The notes under the pieces were generated by a model, which saw only the letters and a list, made by a program, of their open reading frames with translations, was not told the DNA's origin and did not search any database. A DNA stretch of 64,000 nucleotides from Paenibacillus sp. D2_2 (GTDB taxonomy: Bacteria > Bacillota > Bacilli > Paenibacillales > Paenibacillaceae). Made by a program: the position numbers and the translations under genes. Below are positions 9,963-18,657 of the stretch, piece by piece; position 1 is the first letter of the stretch; every line of letters starts with the position of its first letter. The DNA lies in the NCBI RefSeq assembly GCF_031199965.1, contig NZ_CP133605.1, positions 3,566,501 through 3,630,500 on the forward strand, in the 5' to 3' direction.

Positions 9963-10815
9963 CCCCAAGTCCCGGATTTCCGGGACTTCCTTCTGCTTGG
10001 GCAACATCCAGCATTCCAATAAAGTGTATACCCTTCTGCTTCATTTCCGGAATTTGACGCTTCAACGCCTCAGCTGTTGCGAGCCCACCAACCCCAACAT
10101 GACCGATCGTGACGCAGGGGCTCTGCTGTTGAAGTCGTTCCTGCACTTTCCTAAGCTGCCCTGTCACATGACTAACCGAATGGACATCATCGAGAAAAAT
10201 GTGATTCTGAAGTCGAGGCATCCCCTTCTCATCACATATTTCGCCTACAATCGAATGATAATTCGTCTTGCTATCAACGAAGAATAGGCCATGTTCCTTG
10301 CATACATCCAGAATCACCCCCATAATTCGCTTGTCGCCCGTGATCTTCGAGCCCATATGATTATTGATTCCCACAGCATAAGGTACATTCTTAATGGCAG
10401 CCTCCACTTTCTCCCTAACCTCAGCATCGGTCATACTCGATAGAATTGCGCCTGGTCCCAGCCACTCTGGCTTCCCCTGTTTCGGCTCCATCGGCAGATG
10501 AATAATTACATCATGTCCTTTCTCATGAGCCTTTCGGGCATCCTGTTCACTTGTCCTAAGGAACGGCATGACCGCAACGGTAAGTTTTACCGGCAGACTG
10601 AGAATTTCATCCGTTCCTTTCATATTGTTGCCGAAATCATCGATAATGACCGCCAGCCGTTTCTCTTCCGTAACAGTTGTCATGTATTCCACTAAACCCG
10701 CTGTGTTCGCGGACGAATCCTCAAACCCACCAACCGCATAGTTCACTGATGAATCACTTACAAACAGCACTACCAGCGAGAGAATCGCTGCACTACCCCA
10801 TCTTGTCAATTTCAT
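9949..10815 (-). CDS. Divergent polysaccharide deacetylase family (YibQ-like) secreted protein
   Basis: A 288-residue protein with an N-terminal signal peptide (residues about 8-28). The catalytic-like domain starts at LAVIIDDFGNN (about 54-64) and contains HLPMEPKQ and GINNHMGSKITGDKR, the pattern of the divergent polysaccharide deacetylase family (YibQ) rather than classic NodB. The reaction is unproven in this family. ATG 10815 lies behind TGGAGGCAGAGGACA. Being back-to-back with a cell-wall amidase suggests an envelope role. Confidence 0.85.
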   Translation of the reverse strand: MKLTRWGSAAILSLVVLFVSDSSVNYAVGGFEDSSANTAGLVEYMTTVTEEKRLAVIIDDFGNNMKGTDEILSLPVKLTVAVMPFLRTSEQDARKAHEKGHDVIIHLPMEPKQGKPEWLGPGAILSSMTDAEVREKVEAAIKNVPYAVGINNHMGSKITGDKRIMGVILDVCKEHGLFFVDSKTNYHSIVGEICDEKGMPRLQNHIFLDDVHSVSHVTGQLRKVQERLQQQSPCVTIGHVGVGGLATAEALKRQIPEMKQKGIHFIGMLDVAQAEGSPGNPGLGVTLP

Positions 10816-10843
10816 TGTCCTCTGCCTCCAAATGAAGTGATTT

Positions 10844-11362
10844 TTAAATCAACTCTTGCTTCCAGGCTTTGCGGCGAATCCAATATGTTAGCAGCATGTC
10901 GGCCATGAACAATAACAGCAGAATCGGCCCCGTTATCGCCCATAACCCGGTTATTTCTGCATAAATCCCTTCCGTGAATGGATGAATGTACTGTAGAAAA
11001 ACATACGACAACACTCCCCAGTATAGGGAAAAGCGTAGACAAACATAGCCGTTTAACTGAATGCGGTTGTCGGAATAATCCCACCATCTTCGACCGAATA
11101 GCCTGTGCAGCAGTAAGCCGCTTACATATTCAACAAAGGTCGGAATAAGCAAACATGCTATCCATAAGACTGGTTGGCTCCGAACCACATCGGCTAGCAT
11201 CAGCAAAATTAACGGAGCAAATCCATACATTGGCTTATACGGACCTTTCAAATACCCTTCCTTCCAGAACACTCCTGTTGTGAACAAGCTGTATACATTC
11301 TCAAGCAGAAAACCACATAGAGAATATACAAAGAAATAAAACAACCACTCATTAAGTTCCAA
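10844..11362 (-). CDS. CmpB-like integral membrane protein (putative ABC transporter permease family)
   Basis: 172 residues with about five hydrophobic segments. It carries the family signature of a G-F-L-L-E stretch near residue 17, GPYKPMYGF near 41, FVEYVSGLLLHRLFGRRWWDYSD near 76-98 and NGYVCLRFSLYWG near 105. The family is labelled putative ABC transporter type IV, but no ATPase or binding protein is nearby, so transport is unproven. A paralogue lies at 27972-28541. The start is TTG 11362 after AAAGGCTGG; the start choice is weak. Confidence 0.78.
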   Translation of the reverse strand: MELNEWLFYFFVYSLCGFLLENVYSLFTTGVFWKEGYLKGPYKPMYGFAPLILLMLADVVRSQPVLWIACLLIPTFVEYVSGLLLHRLFGRRWWDYSDNRIQLNGYVCLRFSLYWGVLSYVFLQYIHPFTEGIYAEITGLWAITGPILLLLFMADMLLTYWIRRKAWKQELI

Positions 11363-11461
11363 ATTAACCAGCCTTTCTAGATGTCTTTATCGGAAATGAA
11401 CAGCGCAAGGTCTATCCTTCCTATTATGACTGTCCAAGGCTCATTTATGCGCACAGCAAAA

Positions 11462-11484
11462 AGCCCGGCATTCTTTGCCGGGCT
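11462..11484 (-). terminator. Terminator of the ROK kinase gene
   Basis: A 9-bp G/C-rich stem (AGCCCGGCA with TGCCGGGCT) is followed on the minus strand by TTTTTG. Confidence 0.85.
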
Positions 11485-11522
11485 GCATGAAATATTGTCG
11501 ATTCTATAGTTCAGTCCTTGAT

Positions 11523-12398
11523 TTACATTTCAAGAGCCTGTCGCGCTAATGCCAGGCCTCCGCAAAGACCAGCATTACTGCCGAGTCCTGGTGGAACAAT
11601 GTAATCGTTGATCTCGGAGTCAAGAGCGTGGTGTTGTACATACCCATTAAGAAGCGTGCCTACCTGCTCGCGGATCAATGGGAATAATTGAGGTTGGCTC
11701 ATTACACCACCACCCAGTATGATCTTCTTCGGTGAGAGAATAAGGATATAGTTCATCAGCGCTTGCGCAATATAATAGCTCTCAAGATCCCAAGCAGGAT
11801 GATTATCATCCAACTCATTTCCTTTTCTGTTCCACCGTGCTTCGATCGCCGGACCAGCGGCGAGTCCTTCCAGACAATCCTTATGAAAAGGACAGTGACC
11901 TTCATACTGATCTTCAGGATGGCGTCTGACTAGAATATGTCCCATCTCGGGATGCACTAATCCATGGATAAGCCTTCCCTCGGCGACAGCTCCTGCTCCG
12001 ATTCCGGTGCCAACCGTAATATATAGACAGCTATCTAAGCCTCTGGCCGCTCCCCAGGCCGCTTCTCCCAGCGCCGCAGCGTTCACATCCGTATCGAAGC
12101 CGATTGGTACATTCAAACTTCGTTTGATATGATCAACCACTCGGTAGCCGCTCCAATTCGGCTTTGGTGTTTTCATAACTGAGCCATATGTATCACTCTG
12201 CTTATCGACATCGACCGGGCCGAAGCTGCCGAACCCAATCGCTTGAACTCCTTTGTTCTTGAAGAATTCCACTGCTCTATCCAGCGTCTCCACCGGCGTT
12301 GTGGTTGAAAAGGAAATACGTTCAGCAATTTCACCGTTCTCGTTCCCTACACCGCATACAAACTTTGTTCCTCCGCCTTCAATTGATCCGAATAGCAT
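11523..12398 (-). CDS. ROK-family fructokinase-type sugar kinase
   Basis: 291 residues. Phosphorylates a free hexose (fructose, possibly mannose) with ATP in the cytoplasm. The N-terminal phosphate-binding motif IEGGGTKFVCG is at residues 5-15, the catalytic aspartate region FDTDVNAAALGEAAWG about 100-115, TVGTGIGAG about 127-135, and the ROK zinc site is in the GH-x-CPFHKDCLEGLAAGPAIEARW stretch about 152-190. This matches the ScrK/GmuE fructokinase branch. ATG 12398 follows GCGAGGGG. Its closeness to the mannosidase locus suggests it may handle released mannose. That is inference; no transporter is adjacent. Confidence 0.88.
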   Translation of the reverse strand: MLFGSIEGGGTKFVCGVGNENGEIAERISFSTTTPVETLDRAVEFFKNKGVQAIGFGSFGPVDVDKQSDTYGSVMKTPKPNWSGYRVVDHIKRSLNVPIGFDTDVNAAALGEAAWGAARGLDSCLYITVGTGIGAGAVAEGRLIHGLVHPEMGHILVRRHPEDQYEGHCPFHKDCLEGLAAGPAIEARWNRKGNELDDNHPAWDLESYYIAQALMNYILILSPKKIILGGGVMSQPQLFPLIREQVGTLLNGYVQHHALDSEINDYIVPPGLGSNAGLCGGLALARQALEM

Positions 12399-12524
12399 TG
12401 TTTCCCCTCGCGTTCCATAAGATTATCAGTTGTTTCATGTTCATGGTTAAAACTCAAAACTTTGGATTATTGTCAAGTAATATACAAAATTTATTGCTCC
12501 ACACTGGTCCATTGGATCCCAATA

Positions 12525-13016
12525 TTAAATCCACGTCAAAAAGCGATTTCCCCACAGCGCTTCATGATGCCTTCTAATAACATCAGCCGACAGCAAAACA
12601 GAGTCCGTTGTTGTATGGAGACCTTTCTTCATAAAGGAGCGGTAGCCAAGCCCATGTGCCATTCTAACAGTCGTATCTACACAGTATTCCGTCTGTGCGC
12701 CGCAAAATTCAATTTTATCCGCATTCAGAGACGTTAGAAGTTCTGTTAAATTTGTTTGGTAAAAAGAGTTGGCGTGAGTTTTAGAAACAAAGTGATCCGT
12801 TTCTCTAACATCCAATTCATCCATCAAGTCCCATTCCGGCGAGTGCAGTGGGAGCCCTTCATCATGATGCTGTACAAAAATGACGGGTAGTTCATCCTCC
12901 CGATAGACGGCTATACGCTCATTTACTCCTTCCAAAACTTCATTCAAACCGAAAAGTGGTTCTTCTTCCGTATGAAGTCCTTTCTGCAAATCAATGACGA
13001 CAAGCGCTCGAGCCAT
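12525..13016 (-). CDS. Isochorismatase-family cysteine hydrolase
   Basis: 163 residues from ATG 13016, placed nine bases after GAGAGAGG; an in-frame ATG at 13046 has no such site. The catalytic triad of the family is visible: Asp in VVIDLQ (residue about 8), Lys in VSKTHANSF (about 80), and Cys in TEYCVDTT (about 113). Members hydrolyse amides or esters such as nicotinamide or N-carbamoyl compounds; the substrate here is not clear. It is transcribed as a single gene after the mannosidase terminator. Confidence 0.88.
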   Translation of the reverse strand: MARALVVIDLQKGLHTEEEPLFGLNEVLEGVNERIAVYREDELPVIFVQHHDEGLPLHSPEWDLMDELDVRETDHFVSKTHANSFYQTNLTELLTSLNADKIEFCGAQTEYCVDTTVRMAHGLGYRSFMKKGLHTTTDSVLLSADVIRRHHEALWGNRFLTWI

Positions 13017-13124
13017 CCAATCATTCCTCTCTCTATTGCATATCATTTATTTAATCTAAATTATATGTTAAAACTCCGTTTGTTGAAAAGATTCATAGAT
13101 CGAATGTTCGCATCTAAATCAAAA

Positions 13125-13166
13125 AGCCAGGCCACTTAACTACTACAGCAATCAAGGGACCTGGCT
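13125..13166 (-). terminator. Terminator of the GH125-GH38 operon
   Basis: Outer arms AGCCAGG and CCTGGCT extend inward with two mismatches and are followed on the minus strand by TTTTTG. Confidence 0.75.
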
Positions 13167-13190
13167 ATTATCATAATTTTAAATACCGAC

Positions 13191-15875
13191 TTACTTGCTC
13201 CAGCTGTAACTTACGATTTCGGCTGGTTTGATCTTCTCAGACACTTTAGCATCAACTGGCTCTTCCAGCAGATTGCAGCGCTGAGGATTAAGCCCGGCGA
13301 TCGACAGACGAAGCGGCTGCTCAGCTCCGGTCATGTTGAAGCCTCTCGTCACGATCTCATCCGAATGCTCTTTACGTTTAAATGCTGTAAGCGCAAAGGC
13401 ATCTCCTTCAACCTTCATGTATTGATGATCGGCTGCAAATTGTCCGGCATGCTTGGAAGTCTGATAGCTGCTGAACGGAACCTGGAAGTTGATCGCTTCA
13501 TGGTAAGTTCTTAGCTTATCCGCTTCATCTCCATGGAAGGCTACAGCGAATTTAACCGTGTTCTCGCCAAGGCATTGCGCTTCAGGCGTTGGGAAGTAGC
13601 CCCAGTCACCAAGCTCGCCTACGGAGCGAAGCAGAGTCAACGCAATCGTTCCACGCTCCGACAATACTTCATATTCGTTCAGGCCGAAGTTCGCAACAGT
13701 AACACCATGTTGGTTATCATGCACATTGACGAACGAGTGCTGATGCTGTGGATTCGTCGGATTCTCCCAAGCCCGGTCTACCTTGTTAGGACGCTGTACC
13801 ACTTCGTAGATGCTCTCTGCTTCATGGTATTCCGTCTCGATTCCAGTTGGGAACAGTACGCGCAAGCGGTGATCCTTCATTTGGTTGTTATAAGTGGTCT
13901 CGAATTGCAACTGCTTGCTGCCCTTTTGCAGCGTAATCTTAGTTGCAATCTTGAAGATAGCCGTCTCCTTGGAGCGCTGAGCTTTACGATCGCGGAACTC
14001 GATCACAGCCTTCATTTCCTCTTCTAGAAGTTCATCGGCGGAAACAGGGATTTCCAGCTCCTGCTCAACCAATACTTCACCTGTAAAGGCATTAGCCGAT
14101 TGGATCGTAACTGTTGCTTTTTTACCCGCAGAGAGAATGGCTTGGTCTCCTACTGGCTGCTTGAAAATATACTCATTGGCGATATCACCAACATCTTCAA
14201 ATACCATCAAGCCCGTGTATTCCTTGCCTGTCTCTTTGTTCTGAACATCCAGTGATCCATCCTCTTGAATAGTCACCTTCAGGAATTCATTCTCCAATAA
14301 ATGTCCTTGCTCCTTAACGATGGCTTCGCCAGCTTGCAAATCTGCGGCAGAACCTTCAACTAATGCGAAGGACTCCCATGCCATAGCAGACATTTGCTCC
14401 ATGAACATGCGTACCTTAACATACCGTCCCATGAAAGGCTGACGGAATTTATCCTTAGGAAGGTCATAGCCGAAAGTAACACCTTCATCGATGATTTCAG
14501 CAGCTACTGTCTCGCCTTGAGCATTCACAACCGCGAGTAGCGGCAGCTTCGTCTCTTTCTGTTCATAATAGAGCTGGGAAGGCGTTCCTTGTGAGAATGG
14601 CTTTCTCGACCATTCGATCGTCACTTCAGCTACACCCGTCTTCGCAGAACCAGCAGTATTGAAGATAACGAATGGCTTCGAACCGTCAGGGAAAGCGCTG
14701 GTGTCGATCTGAGCCATCAATGCCTCAGCCGCCTCATCAGCTACAAATTTACCAACCTCTTTTGCTTTTTTGAAGCGCGTTACCATTTCCTGATGCACTT
14801 CATCGACACTGCAGCCACAAATGCTATCATGCGGGTGGTTCTGCATTAGCGTCTTCCATGCATAACGCAAAGTGTCATGCGGATATTGCTCAGCAGTCGT
14901 ATAAGCCATAGTAGCAAGTGGCTCTGCGATATTTTCCAGTTGACGCTCTACTTCGGTGTTCATCTGCTTCAAGTAGATACGTGCAGAAGACGTATTAGCT
15001 AGTGTGTACCAGCCGTCGGTTTCCTGACTAGTCAACTCTCCGGATACCGTGCTTAATTCCTGCGGCAAATCAGCTCTAAGCGCAGCGATGTAATCCTCAA
15101 AGTTGCTATGGATGAACTCAATATCCGGATACAGTTCATTTGCTACGCGTATCGCAGCAGACAGATCCTTCTGTACCGGTTGATGGTCACAACCATTCAT
15201 CATCAACAAATGCTCTGTAGATGCATATTGCGATGCGTCCGCGAGTTTGCGCTCCCAGAACAATTTGGCTTCTTCCTTATCCACCGGGATCTCGTTACCG
15301 TTGCTGTACCAGTTAGCGAACAATAGACCGAGAATTTTCGAACCGTCCGGACCTTCCCACCACATCTCGGAATATTGCGAAGCATATTTCTCATCATTAA
15401 TAACAACATTGTTGAAGCCCGTCGGCTTCACTCCGCGCCCGAAAGCTGCAACATCCAGTCCGGCTTCACGCATCATTTGTGGTGTCTGCCCCATATTTCC
15501 AAACGTATCCGGGAAGTAACCAAGCTTGACTGGTGCGCCCCACTTCTTGCTCTCTTCAAATCCGATCAGCATATTGCGCGTATTTGCTTCACTGCTTATC
15601 AAGTAATCATCCTGCAAAATGTAGAACGGACCGATCTTAAGGCGTCCCTCACGGATGTACTTCTCAAGTAAAGGTTTCTTCTCCGGGCGAACCTGTACAT
15701 AGTCGTCGAGAATAATCGTCTGTCCGTCAAGATGGAAGCTCTTGAATTCTGGATCAGTCTCGAATAGTTCCAACAAGTCATCAACGAGTTGGATCAGACG
15801 CATATGATGCTGCTCATAAGGCAAATACCATTCGCGGTCCCAGTGGCTGTGAGATAAAATGTATACTTTTTTCAT
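13191..15875 (-). CDS. Alpha-mannosidase, glycoside hydrolase family 38
   Basis: 894 residues with no signal peptide, so cytoplasmic; it releases alpha-linked mannose from mannosides or N-glycan pieces by a retaining mechanism. The zinc-binding motif HSHWDREW is at residues 9-16 and the nucleophile Asp about 123 in GYFPDTFGNMGQ. A further metal-site region NHPHDSICGCSVDEVHQEM lies near 350, followed by the long beta-rich C-terminal half. It is most like MngB-type bacterial enzymes. ATG 15875 lies after AAGGAGACG. It is the second gene of an operon with GH125, 29 bases downstream, under the GntR-type operator at 17285-17299. Confidence 0.95.
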   Translation of the reverse strand: MKKVYILSHSHWDREWYLPYEQHHMRLIQLVDDLLELFETDPEFKSFHLDGQTIILDDYVQVRPEKKPLLEKYIREGRLKIGPFYILQDDYLISSEANTRNMLIGFEESKKWGAPVKLGYFPDTFGNMGQTPQMMREAGLDVAAFGRGVKPTGFNNVVINDEKYASQYSEMWWEGPDGSKILGLLFANWYSNGNEIPVDKEEAKLFWERKLADASQYASTEHLLMMNGCDHQPVQKDLSAAIRVANELYPDIEFIHSNFEDYIAALRADLPQELSTVSGELTSQETDGWYTLANTSSARIYLKQMNTEVERQLENIAEPLATMAYTTAEQYPHDTLRYAWKTLMQNHPHDSICGCSVDEVHQEMVTRFKKAKEVGKFVADEAAEALMAQIDTSAFPDGSKPFVIFNTAGSAKTGVAEVTIEWSRKPFSQGTPSQLYYEQKETKLPLLAVVNAQGETVAAEIIDEGVTFGYDLPKDKFRQPFMGRYVKVRMFMEQMSAMAWESFALVEGSAADLQAGEAIVKEQGHLLENEFLKVTIQEDGSLDVQNKETGKEYTGLMVFEDVGDIANEYIFKQPVGDQAILSAGKKATVTIQSANAFTGEVLVEQELEIPVSADELLEEEMKAVIEFRDRKAQRSKETAIFKIATKITLQKGSKQLQFETTYNNQMKDHRLRVLFPTGIETEYHEAESIYEVVQRPNKVDRAWENPTNPQHQHSFVNVHDNQHGVTVANFGLNEYEVLSERGTIALTLLRSVGELGDWGYFPTPEAQCLGENTVKFAVAFHGDEADKLRTYHEAINFQVPFSSYQTSKHAGQFAADHQYMKVEGDAFALTAFKRKEHSDEIVTRGFNMTGAEQPLRLSIAGLNPQRCNLLEEPVDAKVSEKIKPAEIVSYSWSK

Positions 15876-15904
15876 TCTAATCGTCTCCTTAATTGAACTA
15901 CCTC

Positions 15905-17194
15905 TTATTTATCTATCCGGATGTCGAAATAATCCATCACTAGTTCACAGAACATCATATTTGCCCAGGAGAACCATTCTCTCGTATATTTCGTCGGATC
16001 ATTCACGTCAAAGCCTTCATGCATCAGCTTAGTGCCAGCATCACATTCCACCAGCAGGTTGAGAATCCGTTCCTTCTCCGTTTTGTCCTCAGTCGTCATA
16101 CCCTCCATCGCCAGCGCGATTGGCCATACATAATTCTCCGGAGTATGCGAACTGCCGATTCCCTTCGCATAAGTTCCTTCATAGAAGAAAGGGTTCTCGG
16201 CACTTAGCAATGTCTTACGGGTAGCAAGATACAACGGATCATTGCTGTCGCAGTAGCCCAAGTATGGAGCAGACAACAGGTTCGGTACGTTCGAATCATC
16301 CATAATGCTATAATTTCCTAGACCATCAACTTCATAAGCGTATACTTTCGCACCGCTCGTATTTGTTACCTTGGCATGTTGCTGCAGCCCTTGTTCGATA
16401 TCTTCACGCAGCTTCGTGATCCGCTCGATCAAGGAATCGTCCTTAAGGATATCCTGATAAATCTCACGCAAATAATCGAGAACAACGACAGCGAACATAT
16501 TAGATGGAACAAGATATCCATAGCGGCAAGCATCATCGCTCGGGCGGAAGCCGGACCAGGTCATGCCTGTAGGCGCTACTGGAGAACCTTTACCGTCTCT
16601 GACTAGCGTGTCTTCCAATCGGGTTGTATCACGAACGAAGGTGTATGGCGAACGGTTATGATCCTGCTCAGTCTCCCATACTTCCAAGACGTTCTGTACC
16701 GCTTGCCTAAATGTATCATTGAACTGAGCTGTACGTCCGGTAGCCTTCCACAACAAATAACTAAGCTGAAGCGGATAACAAAGAGAGTCGATCTCATATT
16801 TGCGCTCCCAGATCCATGGAGTCATCTCCGTATGATCGGTCTGATGTCCAGCATCATTTGCTTCTTCATTAAAAGCATTAGCATAAGGGTCCATATTGAT
16901 ATATTGCAGCTGGCGCTCGACAAGACCGGCAATCATCTCCTCAAGATCGGCATCCTGCTTGGCTAAAACAAGATAGGGTCTTACCTGAGCTGTTGAATCC
17001 CGCAGCCACATCGCCGGAATATCCCCGGTCAATAGGAAGGTCGTACCATCTGAATGACGCTTGACCGTCGTTAGCAGTGTATTGGCGAAGCAGGCATTAA
17101 AATTCTCCGCCCAACGTGCATGCTCTTGGCCACATAGCTCAGTAATATGATTCATAAAGCTCTTGACCGATGTTGGAATCTCATTGTAACCCAA
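15905..17194 (-). CDS. Metal-independent exo-alpha-1,6-mannosidase, glycoside hydrolase family 125
   Basis: About 429 residues, an (alpha/alpha)6 barrel enzyme that removes terminal alpha-1,6-mannose by inversion, without metal. The family signature GDIPAMWLRDSTAQVRPY lies at about residues 57-74, followed by NEEANDAGHQTDHTEMTPWIWERKYEIDSLCYP near 110-140 and GMTWSGFRPSDDACRYGYLVPSNMF near 215-240. The start is TTG 17194 at nine bases after GGGAGG; the TTG at 17221 precedes that site and is unlikely. No signal peptide. It is first in the operon with GH38, and together the two would trim branched mannosides inside the cell. Confidence 0.93.
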   Translation of the reverse strand: MGYNEIPTSVKSFMNHITELCGQEHARWAENFNACFANTLLTTVKRHSDGTTFLLTGDIPAMWLRDSTAQVRPYLVLAKQDADLEEMIAGLVERQLQYINMDPYANAFNEEANDAGHQTDHTEMTPWIWERKYEIDSLCYPLQLSYLLWKATGRTAQFNDTFRQAVQNVLEVWETEQDHNRSPYTFVRDTTRLEDTLVRDGKGSPVAPTGMTWSGFRPSDDACRYGYLVPSNMFAVVVLDYLREIYQDILKDDSLIERITKLREDIEQGLQQHAKVTNTSGAKVYAYEVDGLGNYSIMDDSNVPNLLSAPYLGYCDSNDPLYLATRKTLLSAENPFFYEGTYAKGIGSSHTPENYVWPIALAMEGMTTEDKTEKERILNLLVECDAGTKLMHEGFDVNDPTKYTREWFSWANMMFCELVMDYFDIRIDK

Positions 17195-17250
17195 TTTGTT
17201 AGCCTCCCTAGTCTCTATCAAATCTTAATCCCATATCCCAAAAACGAAAG

Positions 17251-17263
17251 TTGATATATCAAA
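17251..17263. promoter_or_regulatory. Operator-like box 1 (mannosidase side)
   Basis: TTGATATATCAAA is a near-perfect palindrome matching the other TGATATA-type boxes in this divergent region. It lies downstream of the mannosidase -10. Confidence 0.5.
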
Positions 17264-17278
17264 TAATCTTCAAAACCT

Positions 17279-17307
17279 ATTTTATGATATACCATATCAT
17301 TTGTCTA
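17279..17307 (-). promoter_or_regulatory. Mannosidase operon promoter with operator in its spacer
   Basis: On the minus strand TAGACA (17302-17307) and TAAAAT (17279-17284) are exactly 17 bp apart. The spacer contains the palindrome-like box TGATATACCATATCA (17285-17299), so a bound repressor would block RNA polymerase. The 17195-17528 gap holds only these regulatory sites. Confidence 0.65.
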
Positions 17308-17477
17308 GCGTTTACATTCATTATTTTATAGCTGTTATAATTGGTTATACTAGAGAACTATATACGTGATCGGAGTGATCCGTTGTCTTTCTATCCCTAC
17401 TCTATTGCTGAAAAGCTTGTTCTATCGTATATTCAACATAACAACCACATTTATTGCTCCATAGATAACATTTACAA

Positions 17478-17510
17478 TTGACATATCAAACAGATAAATG
17501 ATATACCAAA
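17478..17510 (+). promoter_or_regulatory. gntR promoter overlapped by two operator-like boxes
   Basis: TTGACA (17478-17483) with a TATACC -10 near 17502-17507. Box TTGACATATCAAA (17478-17490) covers the -35 and TGATATACCAAA (17499-17510) covers the -10. The same half-site recurs at the mannosidase promoter, so autoregulation and joint control are likely. Confidence 0.6.
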
Positions 17511-17528
17511 TTTAGCGAGGAGAAAAAA

Positions 17529-18623
17529 ATGGAACAGATTCCACTATATCAACATATCGTAAATACGCTAAAAGCAAGAATCAAATCAGGAGAACTTCAG
17601 CCTGGGGACCAGCTCCCCACCGAAGCGGAGCTCTCCAGAGAGTTCAAAGTGAGCCGCATTACATCCAAACGAGCCTTAACAGAGCTGGAAAATGATAACT
17701 TGATCTACCGGGTACAGGGCAAGGGCAGCTTCGTAAATGCTGACCTGCCTCCTCTCCGTCCTCTACCCAGGATTGGTAAAGAAATTCTGATCATTCTGCC
17801 ATTCACCCATAACCCGGGACTTGGCGATTATGAGAAAGGGATTAATGAATATTTAGCGACGACCGATTATACGCTGAATATTCAATCCAACACGGTGATC
17901 GGACAGCGCAGGCTACTGGAAGCAGCCTTACATAACAACAATTCCGGCCTGATCATCTATCCGGTGAGCAGCAGAGACGATCTCGGCATTCTGTATCAAT
18001 ACTATCTGTCGAAATTCCCGCTGGTCACGATGGACAAGATCATTGACGGTATTCCGTTTCCATGCGTCGTCTCCGATAATTTTGACGGCGGCTATCAAGC
18101 CTGTAAGCATCTGATCGAGAACAATCACAAGAAGATCGCCTTTCTCTCCTCCTCGCAGGTCGAGAAGTCTTCGTCCATTCGGGAACGCTATTTTGGTTAT
18201 TTGCAAGCGCTGTACGACAACAGTCTGATCGATTATAGTGTGAACGATCTAATAGATCGGTATTTAACCCATGAGGATGATAACGGCAAGGAGTACTACA
18301 AGAAGTTCATTCAAGCTGTTATGGAGAACGGAATTACGGGGATTGTTGCTGAGAATGACCTGATTGCAATTGAGATTATTCAGATCGCCAAGAATATTGG
18401 TCTATCAATACCGGATGATTTCTCGATTGTAGGCTTCGATAATATTCATCTTTCCAGCTTTATTGAACCAAGGCTCACTACGATTTCTCAGGATTTTGCA
18501 CAAATGGGTTATATGGCTGCGAAGAACCTGATCGGAATGATTGAGGACCCACTACAGCGTCCGCAAGACAATGTAATCATTCCGGTACAGCTGATCAAGC
18601 GTCAGACGGTGAAACAGCTATAA
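17529..18623 (+). CDS. GntR-family regulator with LacI/AraR-type sugar-binding domain
   Basis: 364 residues. The first about 70 form a GntR winged helix (PLYQHIVNTLKARIKSGELQ, then TEAELSREFKVSRITSKRALTELE and GKGSFV). From about residue 85 a periplasmic-binding-protein-like effector domain follows, with IPFPCVVSDNFDGGYQACKHLIENNHKKIAFLS and DDFSIVGFDN motifs. The architecture is that of AraR. It probably represses the divergent GH125-GH38 operon and its own gene plus GH92, and releases DNA on binding a mannoside. ATG 17529 follows GCGAGGAG. Operator-like boxes overlap both promoters. The effector is inferred from neighbours only. Confidence 0.9.
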   Translation: MEQIPLYQHIVNTLKARIKSGELQPGDQLPTEAELSREFKVSRITSKRALTELENDNLIYRVQGKGSFVNADLPPLRPLPRIGKEILIILPFTHNPGLGDYEKGINEYLATTDYTLNIQSNTVIGQRRLLEAALHNNNSGLIIYPVSSRDDLGILYQYYLSKFPLVTMDKIIDGIPFPCVVSDNFDGGYQACKHLIENNHKKIAFLSSSQVEKSSSIRERYFGYLQALYDNSLIDYSVNDLIDRYLTHEDDNGKEYYKKFIQAVMENGITGIVAENDLIAIEIIQIAKNIGLSIPDDFSIVGFDNIHLSSFIEPRLTTISQDFAQMGYMAAKNLIGMIEDPLQRPQDNVIIPVQLIKRQTVKQL

Positions 18624-18657
18624 AATGCCTACCATTAAAAATTGAAGGAGAGTCTAC

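Noticed and set aside
13533..14027. Open frame of 164 codons opposite the GH38 gene
   Set aside because: It is antisense to a clear enzyme, has no ribosome site, and its composition mirrors the real gene.
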